Part shown: positions 45,596 to 46,553 of the stretch, piece after piece
Numbering within the stretch: position 1 is the first letter of the stretch
Layout: each line of letters begins with the position of its first letter
Origin: an uncultured Rhizobiaceae bacterium
GTDB taxonomy: Bacteria > Pseudomonadota > Alphaproteobacteria > Rhizobiales > Rhizobiaceae
Assembly (NCBI GenBank): GCA_947259295.1
Contig: CAMYMG010000103.1
Coordinates: 1-46,553, forward strand
Length of the DNA stretch: 46,553 bases
Direction of reading: 5' to 3'
Notes under the pieces: generated by a model
The model's database searches: none
What the model was told of the DNA's origin: nothing
Seen by the model: the letters and a program-made list of their open reading frames with translations, nothing else
Position numbers and translations under genes: made by a program

Positions 45596-46553
45596 TTATT
45601 CGCCCAATGCGTCTTCGAGGAAGGCGGCGAGCTGTGCCAGATGCTTCGACATCAGACCCGTCGCCGGCGAGGCTGCTGCCGGGCGGCCGGTATAGCGGAC
45701 GCGCTGGTGCTTCGCGTCGATATGGGCGAGCACCCATTCGAGGTAGGGATCGATGAAGGACCATGCGCCCATGTTCTTGGGCTCTTCCTGACACCAAACC
45801 ATCTCTGCGTTGCGGAACCGAGAAAGCTCGGTGATCAGCGCCTTGGCGGGGAACGGGTAGAGCTGCTCGACGCGTAGAAGGTAGACATCGTTGATGCCGC
45901 GCTTCTCGCGCTCCTCGTAGAGGTCGTAATATACCTTGCCGGAGCAGATCACGACTCGGCGGATCTTGGAGTCCTTGACCAGCTTGATCTTCTGGTCGCT
46001 GAGCAGTTGCGCGTCGTCCCACAGCAGGCGGTGGAACGAGCTCTCGCCGGACATTTCGGCCAGCGTCGACACGGCACGTTTGTGGCGCAGCAGCGACTTC
46101 GGCGTCATGACGATCAGCGGCTTGCGGAAATCCCGCTTCAGCTGGCGGCGCAGCGCGTGGAAATAGTTGGACGGTGTCGTCGGGTAGACGACCTGCATGT
46201 TGTCCTCGGCGCAGAGCTGCAGGAAGCGTTCGAGCCGTGCAGACGAGTGCTCCGGCCCCTGACCCTCGTAGCCATGCGGCAGCAGGCACACCAGGCCGGA
46301 CATGCGCAGCCACTTGCGTTCGCCGCTCGAGATGAACTGGTCGAACACCACCTGCGCGCCGTTGGCGAAGTCGCCGAACTGCGCTTCCCAAAGCGTCAGT
46401 GCCGCCGGCTGCGCCAGCGAGAAGCCGTATTCGAAGCCGAGAACGGCCTCTTCCGACAGCATCGAGTTGATGACCTCGTAACCCGACTGCGATGGGCTCA
46501 GATTGTTGAGCGGAATGTAGCGGGTCTCGTCGTTCTGGTCGTAAAGCACGGAA
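45596..46553 (-). CDS. sucA: 2-oxoglutarate dehydrogenase E1, C-terminal part (N-terminus outside the window)
   Basis: The last 319 or so residues of the thiamine-diphosphate E1 subunit (about 1000 residues in the family) are present. They cover the transketolase-like pyrimidine domain (SEEAVLGFEYGFSLAQPAAL, LWEAQFGDFANGAQVV, LPHGYEGQGPEHSSARLERF) and the C-terminal domain (VVICSGKVYYDLYEERE, EEPKNMGAWSF). It decarboxylates 2-oxoglutarate and passes the succinyl group to OdhB. It reads into the window from the right edge, so no start codon is visible. Confidence 0.96.
   Translation of the reverse strand, partial: SVLYDQNDETRYIPLNNLSPSQSGYEVINSMLSEEAVLGFEYGFSLAQPAALTLWEAQFGDFANGAQVVFDQFISSGERKWLRMSGLVCLLPHGYEGQGPEHSSARLERFLQLCAEDNMQVVYPTTPSNYFHALRRQLKRDFRKPLIVMTPKSLLRHKRAVSTLAEMSGESSFHRLLWDDAQLLSDQKIKLVKDSKIRRVVICSGKVYYDLYEEREKRGINDVYLLRVEQLYPFPAKALITELSRFRNAEMVWCQEEPKNMGAWSFIDPYLEWVLAHIDAKHQRVRYTGRPAAASPATGLMSKHLAQLAAFLEDALGE

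Noticed and set aside
44120..45877. 585-residue plus-strand frame opposite odhB
   Set aside because: It is antisense to odhB and the end of sucA; it is Arg/His/Gly-rich with no motif.

Overview
The window is a chromosomal segment of an alphaproteobacterium, most likely a Hyphomicrobiales member of the Phyllobacteriaceae type (Mesorhizobium/Aminobacter-like). This rests on the core gene order (rplU-rpmA ... obgE-proB-proA-nadD ... rsfS-rlmH-envC-ctpA-deacetylase-rppH ... sucA-odhB-lpdA), an extended ribosomal protein L21, and high-GC codon use. The genus is inferred from family knowledge, not from a search.

Positions 1-24,287 are accessory DNA stacked at the 3' end of a tRNA-Ser(CGA) gene (24,288-24,377, minus strand). 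Three direct copies of the tRNA 3' end (931, 10,683 and 24,288) divide it into two tandem integrative elements. Left of the first copy are the end of an IS3-family insertion sequence and a fragment of an mcrB restriction gene. Element A (931-10,699) carries a P4-type integrase, an AlpA-like regulator, a Toprim primase, a DUF3631 ATPase, three exported cysteine-containing proteins of which two are clear paralogues, small hypotheticals, and a decayed IS1380-type transposase at its right end. Element B (10,683-24,304) carries a possible rolling-circle-type initiator and a defence-like block: a 1358-residue Eco57I-like protein with both nuclease and methylase motifs, a DUF262/HNH (GmrSD-like) protein, and a convergent HipA-like kinase with a translationally coupled partner. 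It also carries an XerC/D-like recombinase overlapping a gene that resembles the RarA/MgsA C-terminal domain, and a large integrase beside the tRNA. Matching TTTTGTACCAC motifs lie inside both ends of element B and look like integrase arm sites.

From 24,288 to the end the window is core chromosome. It holds the tRNA; rplU (L21 with a helix-hairpin-helix extension) and rpmA; a GNAT acetyltransferase; an endonuclease/exonuclease/phosphatase-family enzyme; obgE, the proline genes proB-proA and the NAD gene nadD; an MFS transporter and an MscS channel convergent with it; rsfS and rlmH; and a cell-envelope run (EnvC-like factor, CtpA protease, polysaccharide deacetylase-like protein, RppH). Then come alr-dadA for D-alanine metabolism, a membrane-anchored Ala/Pro/Thr-rich protein with a strong terminator, and the 2-oxoglutarate dehydrogenase genes (sucA partial, odhB, lpdA) on the minus strand.

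The parts most worth follow-up are the four-gene defence-like block of element B, the recombinase/RarA-C-like overlapping pair, and the exported cysteine-rich family of element A.
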